From the NCBI RefSeq assembly GCF_000993825.1, contig NZ_CP011114.1:3658001-3722000 (forward strand): DNA of 64,000 nucleotides. The letters run 5' to 3'. The DNA is from Paenibacillus durus ATCC 35681. GTDB taxonomy: Bacteria; Bacillota; Bacilli; Paenibacillales; Paenibacillaceae. Shown here one piece after another: positions 52,300 to 60,455 of the stretch; position 1 is the first letter of the stretch; every line of letters begins with the position of its first letter. The translations under genes and the position numbers were made by a program. The notes beneath the pieces were generated by a model, which had not been told where the DNA came from, made no database searches, and saw only the letters and a program-made list of their open reading frames with translations.

Positions 52300-52515
52300 C
52301 TAGCCATAGGCTCTAAACTCAAAGCGATGCCGGAAAAATCGGCTCCCAGCGATCTTAACGGTTTCTGTCGTATATTCCTCCACTGCCCCGCCGTAGTCCA
52401 TCAGGTGGCCGATCGGATCGGGGTCTAATCGAAACCAGACAGATACTCTCACCTGCGTCAAAGATGCTGCCAGGAAGTCGGCGTCGCTCTCCAGGACTTT
52501 ATATGAAACTTTCAT
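52300..52515 (-). CDS. small prophage protein (71 aa), unknown
   Basis: Starts ATG at 52515 with AGGAGAGGG upstream. Residues such as VSYKVLESDADFLAASLTQVRVSVWFRLDP show alternating beta strands. No family recognised. It is 21 bases downstream of the XRE gene on the same strand. Confidence 0.6.
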   Translation of the reverse strand: MKVSYKVLESDADFLAASLTQVRVSVWFRLDPDPIGHLMDYGGAVEEYTTETVKIAGSRFFRHRFEFRAYG

Positions 52516-52536
52516 AATCCCTCTCCTTGTCCGCTC

Positions 52537-52758
52537 TTAATCCTCTAATGAATCTGCTGCTTCATATTCAATCAATTCTCCTATTTGGTTCAGCTTAAAA
52601 AAAATCATCAGCTTTTCCAAATGTTCAGGCGGCCAATGTTTTGCCGTTCCATTTTCCATGTCGCTCAACGTGTTCCAGCGGATACCAGTCGCTTTGCTGA
52701 CCTGTCGGACGCTCAACCCCTCAGCATTCCGAAGTTCTTCGATTCTCAACCTAATCAT
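52537..52758 (-). CDS. XRE-family HTH repressor, 73 aa
   Basis: The protein is a compact Cro/CI-type domain: MIRLRIEELRNAEGLSVRQVSKATGIRWNTLSDMENGTAKHWPPEHLEKLMIFFKLNQIGELIEYE. It is divergent from the 52870 gene across a spacer holding two 17-bp operators and a perfect promoter, so it is the probable repressor of that promoter. Confidence 0.9.
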   Translation of the reverse strand: MIRLRIEELRNAEGLSVRQVSKATGIRWNTLSDMENGTAKHWPPEHLEKLMIFFKLNQIGELIEYEAADSLED

Positions 52759-52802
52759 ACGTAATCACCTCAACCTAAATATACACTAAGGGGATAATAA
52801 GT

Positions 52803-52844
52803 TCAACGTTTTTCGTTGACATTCAACGATATTCGTTGTATAAT
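52803..52844 (+). promoter_or_regulatory. consensus promoter with two tandem operators (switch 2)
   Basis: TTGACA (52816-52821) and TATAAT (52839-52844) have a 17-base spacer, a perfect consensus. Operator 1 is TCAACG-5-CGTTGA (52803-52819) over the -35, and operator 2 is TCAACG-5-CGTTGT (52823-52839) filling the spacer; their centres are 20 bases apart. It drives the 52870 operon and is clearly meant to be repressed. Confidence 0.85.
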
Positions 52845-52869
52845 TAGAGTATAGAACGGGGGTGAGAAA

Positions 52870-53079
52870 ATGGACAAGGTGACAGCCGGAGCTTTCGAAA
52901 AGCTCCAAAAACGAGAACACCTCCTGAGAGTAGCCCGCGAACGAATGGCACTCGGTCGCAGCTCCCGGGAGGAGTTCAAGGAAAGACAGGCAGAAATTCT
53001 TCGACAATACGCGCTAACGGAAGCCGAAGAAACAGCCTACAATCTCTACAGCCAGATTAACAGACAACGCCGCAGTTAG
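52870..53079 (+). CDS. small helical prophage protein (69 aa)
   Basis: A highly charged helical protein (AFEKLQKREHLLRVARERMALGRSSREEFKERQAEILRQYALTEAEETAYNLYSQINRQRRS). GGGGTGAG precedes the ATG. It is the first gene under the switch-2 promoter and may be an antirepressor or early regulator; no family recognised. Confidence 0.65.
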   Translation: MDKVTAGAFEKLQKREHLLRVARERMALGRSSREEFKERQAEILRQYALTEAEETAYNLYSQINRQRRS

Positions 53080-53137
53080 CAAGTCACGGAGGGGCCACTA
53101 GGCTCCTCCCCTAAATATAACCGGAGGAGGAATTGAA

Positions 53138-53293
53138 TTGAAACCTCGCCGTCGAACTGGATACCTGGATTATGCAGTTGCAGGGAAAGTTATCTTCCCG
53201 CTTTTGCTGGTCAGTGAAGGGATGCTCTCTACCATCATTGACGCCAGCGAGGATGGAGAAGTTAAACTGATTCACAAATTGCGCAGAGCGTAA
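53138..53293 (+). CDS. 51-aa small prophage protein, TTG start
   Basis: A TTG at 53138 follows GGAGGAGG with 7-base spacing. It encodes MKPRRRTGYLDYAVAGKVIFPLLLV and DGEVKLIHKLRRA. A small cytoplasmic protein with basic start; function unknown. It lies 58 bases after the previous gene. Confidence 0.6.
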   Translation: MKPRRRTGYLDYAVAGKVIFPLLLVSEGMLSTIIDASEDGEVKLIHKLRRA

Positions 53294-53332
53294 TCATATT
53301 ATGCTGGCGGGCATACACAGGAGGGATTTGAA

Positions 53333-53650
53333 ATGAGTAAGCTGAATCAGAATGACCTTGAGTACCTAAAAGACATGGTAGGTCGTGGAGAAATGACCGC
53401 CGCTCAAGCAAATGTCGAGAAGGTCCGAATGGCGCGTGTTATGGTGGTGACTCGACTTTTTGCCGAGGTGCGGTCTGCACTCAACGCCGCCGTCAAGACT
53501 GGCGAGCTTCGCCACAAGAAGAAGGATGGACGCAAGCCAGAGGTTTATTACCATCCGAACTTTGAGCATCTGGCGAATGAGGCGCGTGACCGAGCTGAGA
53601 AGGAAATGCTTGAGGCACTTGCTGGAGTTGTTACGAGAGCGGATGAATAA
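53333..53650 (+). CDS. small prophage protein (105 aa), unknown
   Basis: The product is mostly helical and basic, with LEYLKDMVGRGEMTAAQANVEKVRMARVMVVTRLFAEVRSALNAAVKTGELRHKKKDGRKPEVYYH. The GELRHKKK-then-E segment looks like a winged-helix wing, so DNA binding is possible. AGGAGGG precedes the ATG. Confidence 0.65.
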   Translation: MSKLNQNDLEYLKDMVGRGEMTAAQANVEKVRMARVMVVTRLFAEVRSALNAAVKTGELRHKKKDGRKPEVYYHPNFEHLANEARDRAEKEMLEALAGVVTRADE

Positions 53651-53770
53651 CACGGGGCTACGGCCCCTCTAACAAACCAAAATATTAGATATCTTATAAG
53701 TCCTTTTAAATAAATGGATATCCATGATATCTTAGATATCTGTTAAGAATAATACTAGGAGGCATTTTGA

Positions 53771-54601
53771 ATGAGTGAGAAAGCGGCGAAGACGCAGAAG
53801 CTTTACAAACCGACGGTTGAAGCGCGAGAATTGGCCGAAAGACTGTTCAAGGAATCAGGAATCGAATTTGAGGGGGATTTCTTCGCGCATGTCATGACGA
53901 CATACGAATTGCAGCAAATGAAGAACGGACTTGGCGCCGGTTACCAGAAACAGATTTCTTCTCTTGAATACCACATGAAAAGCGTCCTGGAACACTTTAC
54001 ATCCATGTTGCAAACGGAACATTCAGAACGAACTCAGTTGGCCGATGGATATGAAGAAAAAGTCACCGGACTCGCTGCTGAATTGTCGATACAACAAGAT
54101 GAGATCGCCGAACTGAATAATATGCTCAAAGAGGCCGCAGAGCAGTCCGGAAAGTTAATAGATGATAACACTGAGCTGCGGAAGTACACAGCAAATATCG
54201 AAAATCTCAACGCGAAGAACGAAGAAATCCTAGCCGAGAACAAAGAGCGGATCGAGCGGTTATCAAAAATGGTTGCTGATGCTCAAGATGCGGTTATCCA
54301 GAAACAGGAGTTAGAAGCACGGATATCCGAAATATCGAAGATATCCGAAAAACAAGCAGAAGAACTGGCGGCGGAGCGTAAGGCCGCTGAAGCGCTCGAA
54401 TCGGCCCAGGAAGAGCGTGTCAAGCAACTGTCCGAGCAACACAAGGATGAACTGGAACGGGCTGCAGAACGCTCGGAGATCGCACAGGAGAAGGCCATAC
54501 TTGCGGCGGAACGAAAACACTCTGAGGAAGTCCGGAAGCTTTACGACGAAATGGACAAACTCCGGCAGCAGCTTGCCGAGGCTAAACAACCCAAGAAATA
54601 A
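53771..54601 (+). CDS. coiled-coil prophage protein (276 aa)
   Basis: The first 60 residues may be a helical DNA-binding or tethering domain (TVEARELAERLFKESGIEFEGDFFAHVMTTYELQQMK). The rest is a long, charged coiled coil with heptads (about 70-270) that contains ESAQEERVKQLSEQHKDELERAAERSEIAQEKAILAAERK. No signal or membrane segment. Its role is unknown; such proteins can be scaffolds or KfrA-like factors. Confidence 0.7.
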   Translation: MSEKAAKTQKLYKPTVEARELAERLFKESGIEFEGDFFAHVMTTYELQQMKNGLGAGYQKQISSLEYHMKSVLEHFTSMLQTEHSERTQLADGYEEKVTGLAAELSIQQDEIAELNNMLKEAAEQSGKLIDDNTELRKYTANIENLNAKNEEILAENKERIERLSKMVADAQDAVIQKQELEARISEISKISEKQAEELAAERKAAEALESAQEERVKQLSEQHKDELERAAERSEIAQEKAILAAERKHSEEVRKLYDEMDKLRQQLAEAKQPKK

Positions 54602-54707
54602 TTCATTCGCCTAATGATGGTCGAACGAAAGAAAGAAGTTACGTGCTTAATACTATTACCTGGATTGTAATAGGAGCGGGATTGATTGTCTCATAAACAA
54701 AAAAACG

Positions 54708-54732
54708 CCCACTAGCCGAAGCCAGTGGGCAT
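54708..54732 (-). terminator. terminator of the late (lysis/tail) operon
   Basis: On the minus strand GCCCACT pairs with AGTGGGC and is followed by GTTTTTTTG, just after the last late gene. Confidence 0.85.
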
Positions 54733-54737
54733 AATTA

Positions 54738-54953
54738 TCATTGCTTATCCGAATACCCTTTACCCGCTTCCGGATTGCTTACGATCCCGAGCACAACCAA
54801 AATACCCAGGATTGCATTTACTGCGGCTGTTACCTGGTCATATTTCTCCGGCGCCAACTGGAACCCGAAGATCGCACCAACTGTCTGCACGCCCAGCAGC
54901 GCGGCCGCCGTAAGCGACACCCACAACCCGTAATTTCTCCATTTGCTCTTCAT
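54738..54953 (-). CDS. phi-LC3-type phage holin
   Basis: The 71-aa product has two hydrophobic segments (about 9-29 and 40-60) with the YNxWVSLTAAALLGVQ-like start and a QVTAAVNAILGILVVLGIVSNP hydrophobic region, typical of phage phi-LC3 holins. It would permeabilise the membrane for the endolysin encoded 3 bases upstream on the same strand. Confidence 0.85.
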   Translation of the reverse strand: MKSKWRNYGLWVSLTAAALLGVQTVGAIFGFQLAPEKYDQVTAAVNAILGILVVLGIVSNPEAGKGYSDKQ

Positions 54954-54955
54954 CG

Positions 54956-55828
54956 TTATTTATCCCCTTTCTGTCTCGCTGCCAAGCCGAGGCGATGCAA
55001 AATCGTAATAAGGCGCGCTTCTGTAAATGTGACCTTATTCGGCGTATCAATAACCGGCTTACCATTAAGCACAGATGGCGTATTTACAAAGGCTTGTATC
55101 GCCTCTATCGCCCACTTAGGCGGCGTTGTATCCGTCAGGTGCAGCAATGCCTCGCCCAGCTCCTTAATTTCCGAAGCTTGTTTCAGAGCCTCGTCTTTGA
55201 GGGTATCCTTACTGACGGTCAATCCCTCTACCAAATCGCGAAGTTCTTTAACTTCAGACCGCAGCGCGGCCAACTCTTGTTTTTCTGCTTGGGACAATTC
55301 GTCCGCCTCCCCTATACTTTCATTGATTTTTTTAAAAGCAGCGTTTACCAGTGCAACCGCCGGACGTTCTCCCGCACGCAGCCTGTCCAAATCTAGCCCG
55401 AACGTCATTTGCAAATGGGGGTAGTCTTTAAACCCGCTCCAGTCTCCGCCCCACTCGAAGCCTAATGTTTTAGCGATTTGTACAACCTGCAGCCAGTCCG
55501 CCGTTCGGTCTCCGTTGCCGTCGCGCAGCGTGTCCCACGAGACATTCTTTCCATCCGGCAGCAGCAGCGCGAAATCAACGGCAAGCCCGAAGTTATGATA
55601 GCTGTATCCGCCTCTTGCCTTGGTGACGATCTGTCCGGGATTGGTCCGGCCCTGAGCGTATAAGGCATCCTGCTCCGCGAAGGTCCGCAATCCCTGCGTG
55701 ATAATGATCGTTATGCCAAGGTCGAAGGAGCGTTTAATAAGCGCAGTGGCCCCGGCCAATACAGCCGATTGCAGGCCAACTAGCTTCCTGGCAGACTTTG
55801 CCCTTACTTGCTCTAAAGTTAATGTCAC
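54956..55828 (-). CDS. phage endolysin, M15 D,D/L,D-peptidase
   Basis: The product is about 290 aa, starting at GTG 55828 (AGGGGTGG 5 bases upstream; the GTG at 55837 overlaps that site). The N-terminal domain is a VanY/CwlK-like M15 peptidase with metal ligands in GGYSYHNFGLAVDFALL (His, Asp) and DYPHLQM (His). The C-terminal part has a coiled-coil (ELSQAEKQELAALRSEVKELRDLVEGL) and a region ending in PNKVTFTEARLITILHRLGL, probably a wall-binding or multimerising segment. It cuts peptidoglycan peptides for lysis. Confidence 0.85.
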   Translation of the reverse strand: MTLTLEQVRAKSARKLVGLQSAVLAGATALIKRSFDLGITIIITQGLRTFAEQDALYAQGRTNPGQIVTKARGGYSYHNFGLAVDFALLLPDGKNVSWDTLRDGNGDRTADWLQVVQIAKTLGFEWGGDWSGFKDYPHLQMTFGLDLDRLRAGERPAVALVNAAFKKINESIGEADELSQAEKQELAALRSEVKELRDLVEGLTVSKDTLKDEALKQASEIKELGEALLHLTDTTPPKWAIEAIQAFVNTPSVLNGKPVIDTPNKVTFTEARLITILHRLGLAARQKGDK

Positions 55829-55839
55829 ATGAACCACCC

Positions 55840-56340
55840 CTATGCAGTTTTATCTTGATCCGGCTTGGCCGGGTTGTTACGGGCCTTATCCTCATTAAGC
55901 TGGAGCAAGAAATCCCGGACCTGCGGCGGTAGGTATACGCCAATAACGCCGAGATTTTCGACGATGCTTAAACCTTCGCGGCCAGCGTAAAAATAAATGG
56001 CAGCCGTCCGAAAGACTGGCGACCCGGGCTGAATCCAGTCGTCAATGAGTGCCGACAATCCCACGACAAAAATGACGACCGCTTTACGCACGCCGCCCCA
56101 TAACATGATGTCCGAACTTACTGTTTTGGTCTTGACAGCCCCGAGGATACCCGTCGCATAGTCGATGACCATGCATACGACAAGAACCTGAAGCGGCTTG
56201 TCCCATCCGCCTAAGTAGCCAGTGATCGTCGCAAGCAGCCCCGCCATTGAAGTAATTCCACCGGCGGCGACCTCCCGGCTCCCGGACCCTACGGCTGCGG
56301 TGTAGATCGTTACTGCAAGCTGCCTAATATGGTTAATCAA
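55840..56340 (-). CDS. phage holin of the toxin-secretion/phage-lysis family
   Basis: The 166-aa product has several hydrophobic stretches (about 25-45, 50-70, 84-101, 107-115) and the motif ATGILGAVKTKTVSSDIMLWGGVRKAVVIFVV, typical of Holin_4 (TcdE/XhlB-type) proteins. It is 11 bases upstream of the endolysin. Together with the phi-LC3 holin downstream it makes an unusual lysis cassette with two holins. Confidence 0.85.
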   Translation of the reverse strand: MINHIRQLAVTIYTAAVGSGSREVAAGGITSMAGLLATITGYLGGWDKPLQVLVVCMVIDYATGILGAVKTKTVSSDIMLWGGVRKAVVIFVVGLSALIDDWIQPGSPVFRTAAIYFYAGREGLSIVENLGVIGVYLPPQVRDFLLQLNEDKARNNPAKPDQDKTA

Positions 56341-56377
56341 ACTTCCCGCTCCCTTCTCTCTTTACGACAAAATGAAA

Positions 56378-56397
56378 GCCCCCGGGGAACCGAGGGC
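56378..56397 (-). terminator. hairpin between the CD1375-like gene and the holin gene
   Basis: GCCCTCGG-n-CCGGGGGC on the minus strand is followed by TTTCATTTT. It could lessen expression of the lysis genes relative to tail genes. Confidence 0.6.
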
Positions 56398-56434
56398 AAA
56401 ATAAAAACGCCTCAATGGGCGCCGCATAAAACTA

Positions 56435-56536
56435 TTAGGCTTCCAATAGAACTTCCACGGCTGGACGGATCACAACCGGAACCTGGTCCAATGTCTTTAG
56501 CCCCTTTTTAATAAGGGATGCATAAATAGTAGGCAT
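56435..56536 (-). CDS. CD1375/XkdX-like small phage protein (33 aa)
   Basis: The ATG at 56536 overlaps the preceding stop (ATGA) and has GGAGGTGGGAG upstream. It encodes MPTIYASLIKKGLKTLDQVP with VIRPAVEVLLEA. Such tiny proteins regularly follow tail fibre genes in Firmicute phages; function unknown. Confidence 0.75.
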   Translation of the reverse strand: MPTIYASLIKKGLKTLDQVPVVIRPAVEVLLEA

Positions 56537-56928
56537 CAGCTCCCACCTCCTTTCAATGCGGCGACTTCCGTCTGAAGCGATAGTGTCAGCTCGTACAGAT
56601 CAGCAAGGGCGAGCTGCGCGTTTGTGGCATCTTGCTGTGCCGCAAGCATCTGCTCGTAGTTGTCGGCAAGGGCGAGCTGCGTGCCGGTCAGTTCTTCCTG
56701 TAATGCTGCAATTTGAGCATTTTCGGATAAAGGAGGACTTGCATAGTCATAATACAAGGTGTTATCACTTAAATTGACTTTTAGTTGCGGAATAAGCCCA
56801 TTATTTTCAGGCACGGGAAGGTTTTCAACGGCAATCCCCTCAATACCTTCTATATTAGCTCTGTCGTAGTATATTGCTGTAATATGTCCTACTTCTTCCC
56901 TAACATCATAAGCTAAAAAATACGACAT
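56536..56928 (-). CDS. phage tail protein, XkdW-like, with coiled-coil tail
   Basis: The 130-aa product has a first half (MSYFLAYDVREEVGHITAIYYDRANIEG) like small baseplate or fibre-cap proteins and a C-terminal coiled coil with two near repeats (GTQLALADNYEQMLAAQ and NAQLALADLYELTLSLQ). It lies 18 bases after the tail fibre gene. Function is not known beyond tail context. Confidence 0.6.
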   Translation of the reverse strand: MSYFLAYDVREEVGHITAIYYDRANIEGIEGIAVENLPVPENNGLIPQLKVNLSDNTLYYDYASPPLSENAQIAALQEELTGTQLALADNYEQMLAAQQDATNAQLALADLYELTLSLQTEVAALKGGGS

Positions 56929-56946
56929 TTATTTAATCTCCTTTTA

Positions 56947-58836
56947 TTAAGCATATAATACCATTCCATCCAGTCGCATCCCTGGATATGGACTAGCTGA
57001 ACCTGGCTGCTGACAATCCCACACCAAAGTCAAAGGGCCATTTACATTGAAATTACCCGGTAGATTTCGTGTTCCAAAATAACTGTCATTACCATTAATG
57101 CCGCTATTATATATTTCTACCATCCGCGCGGCTGCATTAAAAATTATAGAACCAATACCTAATGTTGTTCCCCAGTTTAAAGTTAATAGAGTAACACTAA
57201 CACCCTGATTGTCATATAAGTATAGATGTTGTGATACAGTCCCGTCGGTGGCATAACTGTAAAGTCGACTTGGATAAGTACTACCACTATGGGCACCAAA
57301 GATAAAATTTTTACATTGCGGTATTGTAGCTATATTCCAAGTACCCGTTGCCCAAGCTCCCGGATACAGATCATAGAGGATAGCCATCCGACCGGAACTA
57401 TCAGCCACAAGTGTCCCTTGTGTACCATATATCCAGACTTTATCACGAATATTTCCTGGCTGTATATTTCCGTCTGCTCTAGCCTGAGCAGCGCTCAGTG
57501 TAATTTCTGGATACCCTGCTCCACCGTTGGTTTGATAAGCACCTTGTGGGATACGTACCCACATAGTGCTTCCATCCCATGCTGTAGAAATTGGGTTAGT
57601 ATAACCCCCGCGTCTAGGCATAGACCCTTGTAGTCCATAAACATTTTTATCATCCGGAAAATTGATAGAATTAAAATCCGGATCGTCTGCGAAGACTCCA
57701 AAATGATTACCGCCTTGGTCGCCAGTCTGGTCGACGTAGGCTCCGAGAGGGGCATACAAATGTACTCTACCATTATTTGAGGCAACTGTTTGTGCGCGCT
57801 CATATCCGGGAAATTCTCCGCCAGTACGCCTAGCCATAGCGCCAGTGTTTTTGAGACCGTTTGAGTAATACGTTTTACCGCTCAATACTTCACTAGCTGC
57901 GGCATTTGCATCTGATGTTAAATTTGCTAAGTCTGTATCCCACCATCCGCCAAATGACTGAACCATGTCGTCCATTTCAGACTTAGAAGGTTCTTTTCCA
58001 ACGCCGAATGCGTCTGTCAAATCTATTATCATAAATCCATCATAATAAATTGTTGAATATGCTGTATTATTATCCAACCTTGCGCTATCAGTGGTGGTCG
58101 TTGAGAATGTTAGAATGCCGCTCATGAAGTTCCACGTATTTGCGGTTAGCAAGGCTGAAACGCTTGGTTCTGCCCCCCGTGCATACATTTGAGCAGAAGC
58201 ACCGGATGTTGTTGAATATGCCCAAACACTTAGATAATATTGATGATTTGCAATTGTAGTAATATTGGTCGGGATAGAAACCACATTCTCTAATGATCCT
58301 AAAGGGCAAGTGACAGAAAGTGAATAACTACCGAACTTTCTATATGTCGTAGAATACGCACTATTGCTTACAATATTAGCCCCCGTATTTTCAAAACTAC
58401 CGCCCTTCAACATGTTAGGAAGTTTTGGAATTTCACCACCTCCTTCACCCATTAAGATAAAAGCCGATGAAACATACACGAACGTATAAGGGTAGCCTAC
58501 CTTCAATTTACCTGCGGTCAATCCATTCCCCTTCTTATCCTTCAATGCTGCCGGATTTAGGGAATTGACTTGTAGTGTCGGATTGGCCCCGTTGTCTACG
58601 TGCGGAACAATCGTAATCCCAAAGCCTTCGCCAATGCTTATCGGCGCTGGAGACAGGGTTACGGTGTACGCGGCAGACGTACCGGATGTAGCGGCATAAG
58701 CGGGCTGCCGGACGTAGTCAGCTATGTGCGTGTCCAGCGCACCCCTCGCGTCTGTTATTCCCTGCTCTATCCGGTTCATATCCTCAGGATAGACAATTTC
58801 ACCATCTGTCCAGTTCGTTTTCCCATTGTACGCCAA
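56947..58836 (-). CDS. phage tail fibre protein (629 aa)
   Basis: The N-terminal 60 residues (MAYNGKTNWTDGEIVYPEDMNRIEQGITDARGALDTHI) attach fibres to the baseplate in many Firmicute phages. Then come a beta region (YTVTLSPAPISIGEGFGITIVPHVDN) and a carbohydrate-binding-like domain (about 150-280, MLKGGSFENTGANIVSNSAYSTTYRKFGSYSLSV). A repeat/knob region of WD/GG-rich strands follows. It should set host range. Six frames nearby are shadows. Confidence 0.8.
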   Translation of the reverse strand: MAYNGKTNWTDGEIVYPEDMNRIEQGITDARGALDTHIADYVRQPAYAATSGTSAAYTVTLSPAPISIGEGFGITIVPHVDNGANPTLQVNSLNPAALKDKKGNGLTAGKLKVGYPYTFVYVSSAFILMGEGGGEIPKLPNMLKGGSFENTGANIVSNSAYSTTYRKFGSYSLSVTCPLGSLENVVSIPTNITTIANHQYYLSVWAYSTTSGASAQMYARGAEPSVSALLTANTWNFMSGILTFSTTTTDSARLDNNTAYSTIYYDGFMIIDLTDAFGVGKEPSKSEMDDMVQSFGGWWDTDLANLTSDANAAASEVLSGKTYYSNGLKNTGAMARRTGGEFPGYERAQTVASNNGRVHLYAPLGAYVDQTGDQGGNHFGVFADDPDFNSINFPDDKNVYGLQGSMPRRGGYTNPISTAWDGSTMWVRIPQGAYQTNGGAGYPEITLSAAQARADGNIQPGNIRDKVWIYGTQGTLVADSSGRMAILYDLYPGAWATGTWNIATIPQCKNFIFGAHSGSTYPSRLYSYATDGTVSQHLYLYDNQGVSVTLLTLNWGTTLGIGSIIFNAAARMVEIYNSGINGNDSYFGTRNLPGNFNVNGPLTLVWDCQQPGSASPYPGMRLDGMVLYA

Positions 58837-58853
58837 TCAGTTCATCTCCTTCC

Positions 58854-59384
58854 CTAGAATGAGAGTTTCCAGTCAATAGTGAGCTGCATGGTATTGTTTT
58901 TTGTAATTACCGGGACTGACTTATAGTTGAACATCTGGCCTGATCCAAGCGTAATCTCTGCGTCTCCACCGAACAGTCCCATTTCCACAAGAGCACCATT
59001 CGCCTCGCTCTCAGTAAAATTCGTGGTCAACTTAAAAATATTTGTCTCGACCGCAGTCGCTACTCCGCTTGCATCAAGATATGTCCAGCTTGTGATCGCT
59101 TTTCTGAATAACGGCGTTCTCAGCGCGACCTGGAGTGGATTTTCAGGCTGCGGCGCCTGCGCGGTTCCTGTGCCAAATCCCGTCCCTACTTCAAGATGGG
59201 TTATTCCTGTTCCCCAGCTTGCACCTGGCCGCATTCGCCGGGCTATGAACTTCGATGCATTGGCCACGATCAGATTTTTAATATGAAGCTCCTGAACAAT
59301 ATCCCGATGCTCCAGTGCTCCACGGTGCAGATAGATACTGACAAACCCCTTGGGCAGCGTCATCCTTTCATACATGTCCATCAT
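58854..59384 (-). CDS. phage baseplate/tail-fibre-associated protein
   Basis: The 176-aa product (MYERMTLPKGFVSIYLHRGALEHRDIVQELHIKNLIVANASKFIARRM) has a central VGTGFGTGTAQAPQPENPLQVAL loop and a beta C-terminus. Such proteins sit between the gpI-like protein and the fibre gene in myophage-type baseplates. No exact family name is certain. Confidence 0.6.
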   Translation of the reverse strand: MMDMYERMTLPKGFVSIYLHRGALEHRDIVQELHIKNLIVANASKFIARRMRPGASWGTGITHLEVGTGFGTGTAQAPQPENPLQVALRTPLFRKAITSWTYLDASGVATAVETNIFKLTTNFTESEANGALVEMGLFGGDAEITLGSGQMFNYKSVPVITKNNTMQLTIDWKLSF

Positions 59385-59396
59385 GCGTTCACCCTT

Positions 59397-60455
59397 TCAA
59401 TATGATTCCTCAAAAATGATTTCCCCGGCTGCCCGCAGCGTCACGGTCATAACATCTTGGAAAGCCGTGTACTCATTGCCAAGCTTCCCCTGCCCTAATC
59501 TGCTGACTCCCAAGCGAAAAGCCGTTTTAAATCCATCACTGGGCAAGGTATGCTGTTCTACAAATCCAACCAGCACAGATAATTCTTCTTGAGGAGTCGG
59601 GTACGTTTCAGACAGCACCGTTTTAAGGATGCTGCTGAGTACATCCAGTTCTGAAAACGGCCGGCCGTGCAGATCAGAGGCATATGCTCGGTAATCCTCT
59701 GCCAAGGTAGGAGTCAAGTAATTCAGAAAGTAACGAATTCCTGCTCCCTTTGCCTCCATAAGAATTTCATGCAGATCGGAAGCATCGTCCAAGTATTTTG
59801 TTCCGACCAGCAATTCAAACTCGGCCGGCGCCCGGTCCCGAACCTCAATATTGGTATCCTGCAGCCGATAAGAGAGCAGTTCCTGCAGGGCGATATTGTT
59901 CGTCTTCGGATTAAACAGCCAAGTGGTAAACCTCCGGACAAATTGGTTGTCACTCTCTCGCGGATTCCGCTGAATTGCAAAAAAACTGGCCCAGTAATCG
60001 AGCCAGTTTCCTGAAGACATTGTGCGATTTAGTTGTCGTAAGGCGGCATCCGTGTCCATGTCTGCCTGTCGTAGCGCCCGATACAGCGGGTAAAGCCTGC
60101 GCCATACCCCGCTGCTGAAGGCAGGAAATGATACTGGGATAGACATGTCCCTTTGTTCGATCAATGCCAATGGCCTACAACCAGCATCCGTTCCCTCTGC
60201 CGCCGCGACGGCGTTATATCCCATGCTCTGGACGAGTAACAGTAATTCGTCGGTATCCAATCCTTTCAAAGCAATGGATTGTTTCTCGGGAAGATCCGGA
60301 CGGTAAGGCGCAGTATGGAAGTGGAGTACACCCTCGTCCACCGTTACCCGGCTATGCAAGCCGGCCCCCAGTTCCAAATCAAGAAAGGGGATCTCTTTCG
60401 GCTGCTTGTTCCAGCGATCCCCAAGGTTATCAAGCAGTTTTCGCAGCAGTTTCAT
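59397..60455 (-). CDS. phage tail protein, gpI/XkdT-neighbour type
   Basis: The 352-aa product has a LYPLYRALRQADMDTDAALRQLNRTMSSGNWLDYWASFFAIQRNPRESDNQFVRRF region, characteristic of gpI/YmfQ-like proteins that follow baseplate J. It overlaps the baseplate J gene by 4 bases. It likely joins the baseplate wedge with the fibres. Confidence 0.75.
   Translation of the reverse strand: MKLLRKLLDNLGDRWNKQPKEIPFLDLELGAGLHSRVTVDEGVLHFHTAPYRPDLPEKQSIALKGLDTDELLLLVQSMGYNAVAAAEGTDAGCRPLALIEQRDMSIPVSFPAFSSGVWRRLYPLYRALRQADMDTDAALRQLNRTMSSGNWLDYWASFFAIQRNPRESDNQFVRRFTTWLFNPKTNNIALQELLSYRLQDTNIEVRDRAPAEFELLVGTKYLDDASDLHEILMEAKGAGIRYFLNYLTPTLAEDYRAYASDLHGRPFSELDVLSSILKTVLSETYPTPQEELSVLVGFVEQHTLPSDGFKTAFRLGVSRLGQGKLGNEYTAFQDVMTVTLRAAGEIIFEESY

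Noticed and set aside
52201..52516. CRISPR array
   Set aside because: Only one repeat-like unit; no second copy at spacer distance and no cas gene.
54643..54696. 17-aa ORF (MLNTITWIVIGAGLIVS), a possible tiny membrane peptide
   Set aside because: Only a weak AAAGAAAG site and no support from neighbours; too short to call.
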